Source: 12-FULL-44-12b sp964348525
Lineage (GTDB): Bacteria; Patescibacteriota; Minisyncoccia; Phycocordibacterales; Zambryskibacteraceae
NCBI GenBank assembly: GCA_964348525.1
Contig: CAYGCY010000003.1
Span: forward strand, 1 to 64,000
Direction of reading: 5' to 3'
Length of the DNA stretch: 64,000 nt
Each line of letters opens with the position of its first letter. The stretch's first letter is position 1. The notes under the pieces are model-generated. The model was not told the DNA's origin, did no database searches, and worked only from the letters and a program-made list of their open reading frames with translations. Below, one piece after another: positions 7,317 to 14,684 of this stretch. The position numbers and the translations under genes are program-made.

Positions 7317-8528
7317 ATGTTTGATCTAAAAGTCATCAATTCAGTATTAGGAGAACTCGAGGAAACTCGAGGGATTCCTCGAGAGAGAGTTTATGAAGCA
7401 ATAGAGGCCGCCCTTGCTACTGCTTATAGAAAAGAATTCGGAAAGCGTGGCCAAATAGTACGCGCCAAATTCGACGTGGCTACTGGAAAGGTAGATTTTT
7501 TTCAGGTGAAAACTATTGTTGATGACTCAAGAGTGGTAATGACAGAAGAAGAGCTAAAAGAGATTCGCGAAAACGACCCAGAGTCTATAAAGCTTCTTTT
7601 CAATAATGAGGCTCACATTCTTTTGGAAGATGCCCGTCTTATAAAAAAGGATTCCGAGGTAGATGGTGAGATAGTCTTCCCCCTTGAAGCAAAAGCTGAT
7701 TTCGGAAGAATCGCTTCTCAAACCGCCAAGCAGGTAATAATGCAGAAAATTCGCGAAGCCGAAAAAACATCTGTGGTTGGCGAGTTTGGCAAAAGAGAAG
7801 GTCAGATTATTACTGGATCCGTGCAAAGAATAGAGAGAGGAAATATATTCGTAGACTTAGGACGAGCAACAGGCTTGCTTTCATACGATGAAAGAATCCC
7901 GGGAGAGCATTTCACTCAAGGAGAGAGGGTTCGCGCTTATCTTTACAAAGTAGAGGAGTCGCCTCGCGGAGTATTTTTAAGATTGTCTCGCGCTCATCCA
8001 AAATTTGTAGAAGAATTATTCAAACTAGAGTCTCCAGAAGTATCGTCCGGCACTGTACAAATAAAATCTGTTGCAAGAGAAGCCGGTTCTCGTACAAAAA
8101 TAGCGGTGTTTTCTGATGATACACACATAGACCCAGTGGGGTCTTTGGTAGGACAGCGTGGTGTGCGTGTTTCTACTGTTATGTCAGAGCTCGGTGGTGA
8201 AAAGATAGATATTATAGAGTGGTCGGCAGACCCTAAGACATTCATAGAGGATTCCCTATCACCCGCAAAAGTGATGAGCGTAGATATAGATGAACCAAAC
8301 CAGCAAGCAGTAGTAGAGGTCTCTGAAGATCAGCAGTCTCTAGCGATAGGACGTGGTGGACAAAATGTAAGATTGGCCGCAAAACTAACTGGCTGGAAAA
8401 TAGACATCAAGTCTATGAGAGGCGTTGAGCTAGCACACGCTGAGAGTGGTGATAAAAAATCAGATATCGTAGTAAAAGAAGCAGAACCTGCAGATGTTTC
8501 TTCTGAAGATACAAAATTTGAAGCATAA
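7317..8528 (+). CDS. nusA: Transcription termination/antitermination protein NusA
   Basis: A 403-residue NusA. The N-terminal RNA-polymerase-binding domain (residues ~1-130, starting FDLKVINSVLGELEETRGI) is followed by an S1 domain (~160-230: GQIITGSVQRIERGNIFVDLG) and two KH domains (~235-370), with GSLVGQRGVRV and AIGRGGQNVRLA as KH signatures. The acidic repeats of E. coli NusA (495 residues) are absent, as in many bacteria. It binds RNA polymerase and nascent RNA and tunes pausing and termination. It has its own strong promoter and structured leader, which may allow autoregulation. A short acidic tail follows KH2. Confidence 0.95.
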   Translation: MFDLKVINSVLGELEETRGIPRERVYEAIEAALATAYRKEFGKRGQIVRAKFDVATGKVDFFQVKTIVDDSRVVMTEEELKEIRENDPESIKLLFNNEAHILLEDARLIKKDSEVDGEIVFPLEAKADFGRIASQTAKQVIMQKIREAEKTSVVGEFGKREGQIITGSVQRIERGNIFVDLGRATGLLSYDERIPGEHFTQGERVRAYLYKVEESPRGVFLRLSRAHPKFVEELFKLESPEVSSGTVQIKSVAREAGSRTKIAVFSDDTHIDPVGSLVGQRGVRVSTVMSELGGEKIDIIEWSADPKTFIEDSLSPAKVMSVDIDEPNQQAVVEVSEDQQSLAIGRGGQNVRLAAKLTGWKIDIKSMRGVELAHAESGDKKSDIVVKEAEPADVSSEDTKFEA

Positions 8529-8565
8529 TTCATTATTAAAATATTATTAGATAACTTCTAACGAG

Positions 8566-9090
8566 ATGAATCTTTGGCATGAAATAGAACCAGGGGAGAA
8601 AGATGCAATAAATGTAATCGTAGAAATTCCTAAAGGTTCAAAAAATAAATACGAAATAGACAAAAAAACAGGCCTTATTGCGCTAGACCGCGTAATGCAT
8701 ACTGGGCAAGATTACCCTTTTGATTATGGTTTTGTGCCTAGAACACTTTGGCATGATGGTGACCCTGTGGATGTGGTTATTATCTCCACTTATGCTTTTG
8801 CACCTGGGGTTTTGGTAAAAGTAAGGCCTGTCGGCGTTATGAATGTGCTAGATAGTGGAGAAGGAGATGACAAGCTTATTGCTGTTCCAAAGGAGGACCC
8901 TCGTTTTGAACATATCCTAGACATAGGAGATGTAAACAAACACACCCTAAAAGAGATAAGGCACTTTTTCGAAACCTACAAAGAATTGCAGGGCAAAAAG
9001 GTGGTAGTACACGGCAACAAGCACAAGGCTGAGGCTGAAAGTATATTTGAAGAGGGAGTAAAGGCTTATTTAGAAAAGTACTCAAAATAA
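8566..9090 (+). CDS. ppa: Inorganic pyrophosphatase (family I)
   Basis: A 174-residue soluble family I pyrophosphatase, which hydrolyses pyrophosphate to two phosphates and so pulls polymerisation reactions forward. Family marks: IPKGSKNKYEIDKKTG near the N-terminus, DYPFDYGFVPRTLWHDGDPVDVV with the metal-binding aspartates, and DDKLIAVPKEDPR. Length is normal for the bacterial family. It begins 37 bases after nusA and may be cotranscribed. Confidence 0.96.
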   Translation: MNLWHEIEPGEKDAINVIVEIPKGSKNKYEIDKKTGLIALDRVMHTGQDYPFDYGFVPRTLWHDGDPVDVVIISTYAFAPGVLVKVRPVGVMNVLDSGEGDDKLIAVPKEDPRFEHILDIGDVNKHTLKEIRHFFETYKELQGKKVVVHGNKHKAEAESIFEEGVKAYLEKYSK

Positions 9091-9145
9091 GATATATAAT
9101 GGTGTAGTTAATCGGGGGCGCTTTATTAAAAAATAATTTAACAAA

Positions 9146-9379
9146 ATGAAAGGACAAAAGGGTTCTACAAACACAACATTAGCAGTCATAGTGGTTTTAA
9201 TTATAGTGCTACTCGGTATCTGGTATTGGACAAAAGGCACAAAAACGACCACGCCAGCAGATAATTCTGCCTCAGCCACACTAAGCGAAACCGCTGCCTT
9301 GGAAGGCGACCTAAACGCTACGGACGTATCAGTACAAAGTGATATAAAAGACATAGATACAGCCACAAAAGGCTACTAA
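9146..9379 (+). CDS. Small single-pass membrane protein (paralogue A)
   Basis: A 77-residue protein: short positively charged N-terminus, one membrane helix (~12-28: AVIVVLIIVLLGIWYW), then an exported acidic tail. The tail motif DLNATDVSVQSDIKDID matches DLSATDVSVTDDLNAIDADL in the protein at 10247-10504, so the two are paralogues. Family not recognised. A TATAAT at 9095-9100 lies ~46 bases upstream; the leader resembles that of the HU gene. A strong bidirectional hairpin follows at 9392-9431. Confidence 0.75.
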   Translation: MKGQKGSTNTTLAVIVVLIIVLLGIWYWTKGTKTTTPADNSASATLSETAALEGDLNATDVSVQSDIKDIDTATKGY

Positions 9380-9391
9380 TTAAGATTGCGG

Positions 9392-9431
9392 GAACATAAA
9401 AACCACGCACTAGTGCGTGGTTTTTATGTTC
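9392..9431. terminator. 40-bp perfect palindrome, bidirectional terminator
   Basis: A perfect 20-bp inverted repeat centred at 9411/9412 with a GC-rich top and an A-run/T-run in the lower stem. It follows the small membrane gene by 12 bases. A TATAAT at 9436-9441 just beyond may serve the next gene. Confidence 0.75.
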
Positions 9432-9496
9432 GGAGTATAATATTTTGTACCAACCCGCATCTGGCTTGGCTTTATAAGAAGATAATAATAAATAAA

Positions 9497-10240
9497 ATGA
9501 AAAGAATAGCACTATTAGTAGCACTCGCCTTATCGCTTTCTGCATCAACTATAGTTTTTGCTGAAGACACAAATACTGTTACATCAGAATCGGTAAAAAA
9601 GACTTTAGAGAATGCGCGAGAAGCAACGAAAACCAAATTGGAGGCCATTAGAGAAGAACAGAAACAACGAGCGGAAATTTTGAGAGAGGAACAAAAACAG
9701 CAAGTCGAGACATTGATGGAAGCAAATAAAAAAGAGCTCGAAGCACTAAAAGAGGAAAGGAAAATTGAATTTAAAAAGATAAAAGAAGAGCAGAAGACAG
9801 AACAAAGAAAGAAAATAGAAGAAAGACTCGTTCAGAAGATAGAAAATACCATAAAACGCCTAAATCAGAATGTAGAGAATCTCGAAAAAATAGCATCAAG
9901 ACTAGACGCTAGAGTTGTCGTCTTGAAAAAAGACGGTAAAGACACAGTTGCAGTGGAAACGGCACTGGCTAGCGCAAGAGATCACATAAAAATGGCAAAA
10001 GATGGCATCGCCAAATTGCCGGCTTTAAGGACAGATGGAGCTCAAGCAGAAAAATTATCTGAGGGCTTTGAAGGCTTAAAATTAGCTCTGAAGGAGATAG
10101 AAATCCACCTGAAAAATGCCAAGCTTGCACTGTCTAGTGCAATAGGCGCAGCAAAAGGACTTGGACCAGTAGCGACTCCTGCAAGCAGTACAGCTACTAC
10201 CACTACAGCCACCAGCACAGCCACCACGACAACTCCTTAA
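9497..10240 (+). CDS. Secreted coiled-coil protein
   Basis: A 247-residue protein starting MKRIALLVALALSLSASTIVFA, a clear signal peptide; the frame is open further left but that part runs through the 9392-9431 hairpin. Residues ~25-210 are Lys/Glu-rich heptad-like helices (EEQKQRAEILREEQKQQ repeated), a long coiled coil. The last ~25 residues are a Thr/Ala-rich tail. Function unknown; a periplasmic or wall-associated structural role is inferred. It is flanked on both sides by paralogous small membrane proteins, which suggests a three-component unit. Confidence 0.8.
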   Translation: MKRIALLVALALSLSASTIVFAEDTNTVTSESVKKTLENAREATKTKLEAIREEQKQRAEILREEQKQQVETLMEANKKELEALKEERKIEFKKIKEEQKTEQRKKIEERLVQKIENTIKRLNQNVENLEKIASRLDARVVVLKKDGKDTVAVETALASARDHIKMAKDGIAKLPALRTDGAQAEKLSEGFEGLKLALKEIEIHLKNAKLALSSAIGAAKGLGPVATPASSTATTTTATSTATTTTP

Positions 10241-10246
10241 AAATTA

Positions 10247-10504
10247 ATGTATACACCTAATTACAACAACGCCATGATGCAAAACGAACCACAAGAAGGG
10301 GGCTCAATGGGTTCTCTCATTGGGATAATCCTCATAATAGCAATCATTGTTCTCGGAGGTATATACTTCTGGGGCAAAAACTCAGCCGTCTCCCCCGCAG
10401 ATCAAAACGCGACTATAGAAAATATTGAAGAGGATCTAAGTGCTACAGATGTATCAGTAACAGACGACCTAAACGCAATAGACGCAGACTTGCAGGGAAA
10501 CTAA
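10247..10504 (+). CDS. Small single-pass membrane protein (paralogue B)
   Basis: An 85-residue protein, 6 bases after the coiled-coil gene and probably cotranscribed. A polar N-terminus of ~22 residues, a membrane helix (~24-42: LIGIILIIAIIVLGGIYFW) and an acidic exported tail. The tail (DLSATDVSVTDDLNAIDADL) and the KNSAVSPADQNATIE linker parallel the 77-residue protein at 9146-9379. Family not recognised. Confidence 0.75.
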   Translation: MYTPNYNNAMMQNEPQEGGSMGSLIGIILIIAIIVLGGIYFWGKNSAVSPADQNATIENIEEDLSATDVSVTDDLNAIDADLQGN

Positions 10505-10511
10505 ATCGCTC

Positions 10512-10708
10512 AGTCTTTAGTGTTTTGGAATCAACTACCACTCGAGTGCAAATCTTGAAATCAGAAAGTTTCATCCACGAAAAATATCAAAACTTCCTAA
10601 AACTCCTACCATACGGTAGGAGTTTTAGTGTTTAGACACTTGCTATTTTTCTATTTCACAAATTCTGATTTCAAGATACTCTCGCGAGCTTCCAAGACAC
10701 CAAAAACT
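10512..10708. other. Long nested stem-loop region
   Basis: The spacer before tig folds on itself. Outer arms 10512-10530 / 10690-10708 pair over about 16 of 19 positions. Middle arms 10552-10565 / 10664-10677 are a perfect 14-bp inverted repeat. An inner hairpin 10597-10610 / 10615-10628 has a perfect 14-bp stem and ATAC loop. The inner hairpin could act as terminator. No ORF of note. Comparable elements lie at 13546-13716, 30864-31010 and 57901-58047. Confidence 0.6.
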
Positions 10709-10777
10709 TCACTGAAAAGAGTGCTTTTATTTGCTTATTTGCAAAAACTTTATTACTAAAGTATTCTCTTTTCACAA

Positions 10778-11794
10778 ATGTCAAAAACTTATAAAAAAAT
10801 AGACGTTACAAAAGACGGGGCGAGGGTAAAACTGTCCGCAGTTATTGACTGGAAAATTTTGGAGGCAAAAGCAGAGCTGGCTCTTCAAGACATGCTAAAA
10901 ACAGCGGAGCTCCCAGGCTTTAGGAAAGGCAAGGTACCGAAAGATATGTTTATAGAAAAAGTGGGAGAACTCACCATTCTTGAAGAGGGCGCAGAAAAAG
11001 CTATTGCAGATGCCTATCCAGAAATGATTGCTGACAAAAAATTTATGCCCGTCTCGAGACCAACAATTAAAATTACAAAAATCGCACCGAAAAATGACTT
11101 GGAATTTGAAATAGAAGTAGAAACTATGCCGGATATAACACTTCCAGACTACAAAAAAATTGCGGGTGAAACAGAGGAAGAAAAAGCGGACGACACTGTA
11201 AAAGACGAAGAGGTTGATACTGTTTTACATAATCTACAGCATCAAATAATGCATTCCGACAATGAGAAAGAAGAACACCCAGAAATAAATGATGAGTTTG
11301 CCAAAAAGGTTGGTAATTTTGAAAATCTGGAGATTCTCAAAAAAAATATTCGTGAAAACATAAAAATGGAAAAGCAGTTACGCGTAAAAGACAAGCGCAG
11401 GTCTCAAATCGCTGAAAAACTTATAAACGAAACTGTGGGTGAAATACCATCTATTCTCGTAGATGACGAGTCGCGCTCTCTTGTTGAAAGATTGAAATTT
11501 GATTTAGGAAACGCCGGAGTAAAGTGGGATGAATATTTAAGAAATGCCAAGAAAACAGAAGAAGATGTGTTAAAAGAGGCACGCCCTGATGCAGAAAAAA
11601 GAGTAAAACTAGAAATAGTGATAGCCAAAATTGCTCGTGCAGAAAAACTGGAACCCAATGCGGAAGAAGTAAAAACTGAAGTAGAAAAAATAATGAAAGT
11701 TCACACGGGCGCCGATCCAATACGCGCTGAAGAATATGTCAGAAATGTCTTTATCAATAGGTTGGTTTTTGATTTTCTAGAAAATATTAAATAA
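10778..11794 (+). CDS. tig: Trigger factor lacking the PPIase domain
   Basis: A ribosome-associated chaperone that shields nascent chains at the exit tunnel. The ribosome-binding signature GFRKGKVPK is at residues ~47-55 in the N-terminal domain. After ~130 residues the protein passes through an acidic linker (ETEEEKADDTVKDEE) into the helical C-terminal chaperone arms. At 338 residues it is ~90 shorter than the E. coli protein, and no FKBP-like peptidyl-prolyl isomerase region is visible; that domain is dispensable for chaperone activity in other bacteria. Confidence 0.9.
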   Translation: MSKTYKKIDVTKDGARVKLSAVIDWKILEAKAELALQDMLKTAELPGFRKGKVPKDMFIEKVGELTILEEGAEKAIADAYPEMIADKKFMPVSRPTIKITKIAPKNDLEFEIEVETMPDITLPDYKKIAGETEEEKADDTVKDEEVDTVLHNLQHQIMHSDNEKEEHPEINDEFAKKVGNFENLEILKKNIRENIKMEKQLRVKDKRRSQIAEKLINETVGEIPSILVDDESRSLVERLKFDLGNAGVKWDEYLRNAKKTEEDVLKEARPDAEKRVKLEIVIAKIARAEKLEPNAEEVKTEVEKIMKVHTGADPIRAEEYVRNVFINRLVFDFLENIK

Positions 11795-11799
11795 AAACA

Positions 11800-11821
11800 A
11801 ACCCGCGCTTATGCGCGGGTT
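11800..11821 (-). terminator. Terminator of the acyl carrier protein gene
   Basis: A 9-bp stem (11800-11808 / 11813-11821) with a TTAT loop. The T-run lies on the minus strand side (TTTGTTTTTATTT), so it mainly serves the leftward gene at 11828-12112. Confidence 0.75.
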
Positions 11822-11827
11822 GTGGAC

Positions 11828-12112
11828 TCATCCCCATCTCTCGAGGGTATCAGCCGTCCTCCGTGCCCTCATGTCCATTACGTTGTATGTATCAACGTAA
11901 TCAACAATCTTGTGCACGGTAGTAAGCTTCTCGGCATCGACATCAGGAATTTCAATGTCGAATTCTGCCTCAAGCCCCATGACAACTTGAACGATGTCTA
12001 GGCTGTCTGCCTCTATCTCATCACCGAAACGGTTGTCTTGGCCAATCTTGTCCCTTTCGATATCTAGCTCACGCTCTAGTACATCAAGAACTCTGCTCAG
12101 CGTATCAGGCAC
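11828..12112 (-). CDS. acpP: Acyl carrier protein
   Basis: A 94-residue protein with the ACP fold. The phosphopantetheine attachment motif is EADSLDIVQ, with the modified serine near residue 37, followed by the helix II/III pattern (LEAEFDIEIPDVDAEKLTTVHKIVDYV). It would carry acyl or related groups as thioesters. The start is GTG, supported by GGGGGA just upstream; the overlapping ATG is out of frame. The C-terminus has ~15 extra residues compared with the usual 75-80. GC-rich, with its own promoter (12147-12175) and terminator. No fatty-acid synthesis gene lies in the window, so its partner enzyme is unknown. Confidence 0.85.
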   Translation of the reverse strand: MPDTLSRVLDVLERELDIERDKIGQDNRFGDEIEADSLDIVQVVMGLEAEFDIEIPDVDAEKLTTVHKIVDYVDTYNVMDMRARRTADTLERWG

Positions 12113-12146
12113 ATATCCCCCTTTTGGTTTTCAGTGGTCTGCGGGC

Positions 12147-12175
12147 CATTAAACGCGCTTATAAAAATAAGTCAA
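12147..12175 (-). promoter_or_regulatory. Promoter of the acyl carrier protein gene
   Basis: On the minus strand TTGACT (12175-12170), a 17-bp spacer and TTAATG (12152-12147). The -10 is weak. The transcript would have a leader of roughly 25-30 bases with a GGGGGA Shine-Dalgarno site. Confidence 0.5.
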
Positions 12176-12181
12176 TTTGAT

Positions 12182-12880
12182 TTAAATAAGAAACATTGAA
12201 GAAACAACAACCGCTGCAGTTTCTGCGCGCAATACTCCCCCACCAAGTGAGGCAATGTGTGCACCATTTTTCTTTGCAAAAAATACTTCTTGGTCGGTGA
12301 AACCGCCTTCAGGGCCCACTATTAGACAAACGGGAGACTCCTCCGCTCGTGTTTCGTAAGAAATTTCATCCCCTTTCGGGTGAAACAAAAAAATTTCTGA
12401 ATCTTTATTTTCTATAAATATTTCCTCAAAAGTTACCGGCTCACGTACGGTGGGCACACTTGCTCTTTGGGACTGCTCTGTCGCTTCTTTTACAATAGCT
12501 AGTGCCCTTTCTCTATTAAATCCTTTTTTTTCTGACCTGTCGGCTACAAACGGCAGAAATCTCGAAACACCTAGCTCAGTACCCTTTTGCAAAATCCACT
12601 CAATGTTATTTTTCTTGATTAGAGCAAATGCCAGAGTTACTTCCCTTCTTGGCAGTGTAGAGCTTTTTACTGACTTTAGTATGTCGCAGTGAATCCCCTT
12701 GCCATCTATGTGTGTAATGAATACCGTGTATTCACGCCCAGAGCCGTCCAGAAGTACTATTTGCCCACCCACGGTCATACGCAAAACATTCCTTATTTGG
12801 TGAATAATCTCCTTGTCTCGGATTATTATTTGTTTGGCTTGAGATAGAGAGTCTGAAACAAAAAATCTGTGGTAACGCAT
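12182..12880 (-). CDS. rsmE: 16S rRNA m3U1498 methyltransferase RsmE
   Basis: A 232-residue SPOUT-class methyltransferase that uses SAM to methylate U1498 of 16S rRNA. The N-terminal PUA-like domain (MRYHRFFVSD, IRNVLRMTVGG) is followed by the knotted domain with LVGPEGGFTDQEV and SLGGGVLRAETAAVV, the SAM-binding signatures of the family. Length is normal. Convergent context: the ACP gene lies downstream and clpP is divergent upstream, across a short AAGCTT-rich tract. Confidence 0.93.
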   Translation of the reverse strand: MRYHRFFVSDSLSQAKQIIIRDKEIIHQIRNVLRMTVGGQIVLLDGSGREYTVFITHIDGKGIHCDILKSVKSSTLPRREVTLAFALIKKNNIEWILQKGTELGVSRFLPFVADRSEKKGFNRERALAIVKEATEQSQRASVPTVREPVTFEEIFIENKDSEIFLFHPKGDEISYETRAEESPVCLIVGPEGGFTDQEVFFAKKNGAHIASLGGGVLRAETAAVVVSSMFLI

Positions 12881-12884
12881 ATGG

Positions 12885-12923
12885 GAAGCTTAAAGCTTTG
12901 GGCTTAAAGCTTCAAGCTTGAAG
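12885..12923. repeat. AAGCTT-rich degenerate tandem repeat
   Basis: A short tract of GCTTAAAG/GCTTCAAG-type units between the divergent rsmE and clpP genes. The units are self-complementary and can form a hairpin. Similar tracts lie at 22543-22577 and 63154-63189. Confidence 0.5.
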
Positions 12924-12952
12924 ATAGTAAAAATTTTATATAGGATACTGCC

Positions 12953-13537
12953 ATGCTTATACCAACCGTCATTGAGAAGGTGCCTCAAGGAGAGCGCGCC
13001 TACGATATTTATTCACGACTTTTAAAAGAAAGAATTATTTTTCTTGGTGGCCCAATAGACGACCATGTTGCCAATCTTATAATTGCCCAATTATTGTTTT
13101 TGGAATCAGAAGATCCTAAAAAAGATATTTCTCTATACATAAATTCTCCTGGAGGCTCTGTAACAGCGGGGCTCGCTATTTTAGACACAATGAATCACAT
13201 AAAACCAAACGTATCTACGGTGGCAGTTGGTATTGCAGCATCAATGGGAGCAATAATTTTATCAGCTGGAGCAAAAGGAAAAAGATTTGCTTTAACAAAT
13301 GCGGAAATAATGATTCATCAACCTCTTGGTGGGGCAGAAGGACAAGCGTCAGATATTGAAATAAGCGCAAAGCGCATTGTGAAAAATCGAGAGACAATGA
13401 ATAAAATCCTTTCAAAAAATACTGGCCAGCCTCTATCAAAAATAGAAAAAGATGTAGATAGGGATTTCTTTATGGATGCCGAGGAAGGGGTTAAATACGG
13501 AATAATAGACAAGGTTTTTTCTGGTAAAAACAAATAA
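12953..13537 (+). CDS. clpP: ATP-dependent Clp protease proteolytic subunit
   Basis: A 194-residue serine protease subunit, which assembles as a barrel of two heptamers and degrades proteins fed by Clp ATPases. The catalytic triad is complete: Ser in GIAASMGA (~98), His in IMIHQPLGG (~123) and Asp in KDVDRDFFMDAEEG (~172). The N-terminus (MLIPTVIEKVPQGERAYDIYSRLL) matches the family start. The Clp ATPase is not in the window. A nested stem-loop region follows directly. Confidence 0.97.
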   Translation: MLIPTVIEKVPQGERAYDIYSRLLKERIIFLGGPIDDHVANLIIAQLLFLESEDPKKDISLYINSPGGSVTAGLAILDTMNHIKPNVSTVAVGIAASMGAIILSAGAKGKRFALTNAEIMIHQPLGGAEGQASDIEISAKRIVKNRETMNKILSKNTGQPLSKIEKDVDRDFFMDAEEGVKYGIIDKVFSGKNK

Positions 13538-13545
13538 AGTCGCTC

Positions 13546-13716
13546 GGTTTTGCTATTTCAGACCCAACCGCCACTCGTCTTAAAATTTCAAAATAGTTAA
13601 GTTCAATGACGAAAAACACCAGAACTCGCCGTATACTCGGCTCAGACAGCTGGTGTTTTTCTATTTCCCTAAAACTATTTTGAAATATCCTCGTGAGTGT
13701 CTGAAATAGCAAAACC
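13546..13716. other. Long nested stem-loop region after clpP
   Basis: Three nested perfect inverted repeats: an 18-bp outer stem (13546-13563 / 13699-13716), a 14-bp middle stem (13585-13598 / 13673-13686) and a 12-bp inner stem (13611-13622 / 13650-13661). The layout copies that at 10512-10708 although the sequences differ. The right arm shares 19 bases with 16272-16290 after rny. No coding sequence seen. Confidence 0.65.
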
Positions 13717-13741
13717 TCGCTCTAAATACAAAACTAAAAAG

Positions 13742-13801
13742 AAAAACGGACACTCCTGAAGGAGCGTCCGTTTGCAAAATATCATCGGCCTACGGCCGAT
13801 G
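13742..13801 (-). terminator. Tandem terminator hairpins of the 13811-14458 gene
   Basis: Two hairpins downstream of the leftward gene: CATCGGCC/GGCCGATG at 13783-13801, then a 13-position stem at 13744-13756 / 13761-13773 with one mismatch and a TGAA loop. On the minus strand the second is followed by TTTTTCTTTTTAG. Confidence 0.7.
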
Positions 13802-13810
13802 ACAAAAGGC

Positions 13811-14458
13811 CTATTGCGAGAAAACGCGGCTGTTAGCAGCCCAAACCAATGGATCGTTGAGTGAGTGCGCGTACACGTCCCAGCAATTGTAGCCATTATT
13901 CCAGCGCACACTGACGACACACAGCTCACCTTTGGTATTACGAACTTTGAATATGTTCATATGGCCATTGGTAAGAAGGGCAACACCTTTGCTCTGTGGT
14001 CCCCTAGATTGCTTTCGCATGAGGGCGAAGATTTGGGAGAGCTTTACTTCTGTGCTGTTGCCAAGCTCGTTGAAGAGCCTGTCAGCTCGAGAGCTTTCCT
14101 CGAGCCTATGACACTTGAGTTCGGCCTTCGGGGCTTCATCCTCCACGAGGTTATTAAACAATATGAAGAAGTCTACCGGGATGTAGCCAATCTTGACGAT
14201 GGCGAAGTTGTTTGTGTCCAGCTTGAAGTTGTCGGAGACGACGAACTTCGGCTGAGCATCCAGCTTCACAACACCAAGGTGGGCAAGAATACGCTTCGTC
14301 ACAACCTCTGCTTCGCCACGAGCAAGCTGGGGAATAGTCCGGAGGACATTCTTCCTTGCACAGAGAACATCAATATCAACTGGTTCCACCCCTTCTTTCG
14401 CGAGTGCTATCGCGAGTTGCGCCATCAAAGTGGCGCTGAAATCAGACGGCTTAGCCAT
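13811..14458 (-). CDS. Hypothetical protein, GC-rich orphan
   Basis: A 215-residue soluble protein starting MAKPSDFSATLM. GAGGA lies 9 bases before this ATG, which is preferred to a TTG three codons upstream. No signal peptide or membrane segment. It has an N-terminal helical part, a central beta-rich part (FAIVKIGYIPVDFFILF) and a C-terminal segment with conserved-looking aromatic residues (VRWNNGYNCWDVYAHSL). Family not recognised. The gene is GC-rich with its own promoter and two terminators, like the metzincin, ACP and GHKL units. The plus-strand reading frame across the same bases is a shadow: it has no promoter or SD and an unnatural composition. Confidence 0.78.
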   Translation of the reverse strand: MAKPSDFSATLMAQLAIALAKEGVEPVDIDVLCARKNVLRTIPQLARGEAEVVTKRILAHLGVVKLDAQPKFVVSDNFKLDTNNFAIVKIGYIPVDFFILFNNLVEDEAPKAELKCHRLEESSRADRLFNELGNSTEVKLSQIFALMRKQSRGPQSKGVALLTNGHMNIFKVRNTKGELCVVSVRWNNGYNCWDVYAHSLNDPLVWAANSRVFSQ

Positions 14459-14539
14459 AGCTAGCAATCCTCAGCAATGACGCACGAAATGCGGGGCATT
14501 TGCCCACCTCTCATGAATCTTTAAAAGAACAGCTTTTGC

Positions 14540-14568
14540 ATAATGCAACTAGACTCTAATAAAGTCAA
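14540..14568 (-). promoter_or_regulatory. Promoter of the GC-rich orphan gene
   Basis: Minus strand TTGACT (14568-14563), a 17-bp spacer and CATTAT (14545-14540). The leader is about 75 bases and includes a small AAATGC/GCATTT hairpin. Confidence 0.65.
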
Positions 14569-14684
14569 TGGTTTATTTGACATTAAATTAGCGTCGGAGT
14601 AATGTACAGATGTGCCCTTAAAAAGCTGAAAATCAGAACGAAAGTACCGGAAGTTAATCCCGAAAATCCCCTAAAAATTAAATT

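Noticed and set aside
13865..14464. A 199-codon plus-strand reading frame opposite the orphan gene
   Set aside because: It has no promoter or SD and lies opposite a gene with promoter, GAGGA site and two terminators; its composition looks like an antisense shadow.
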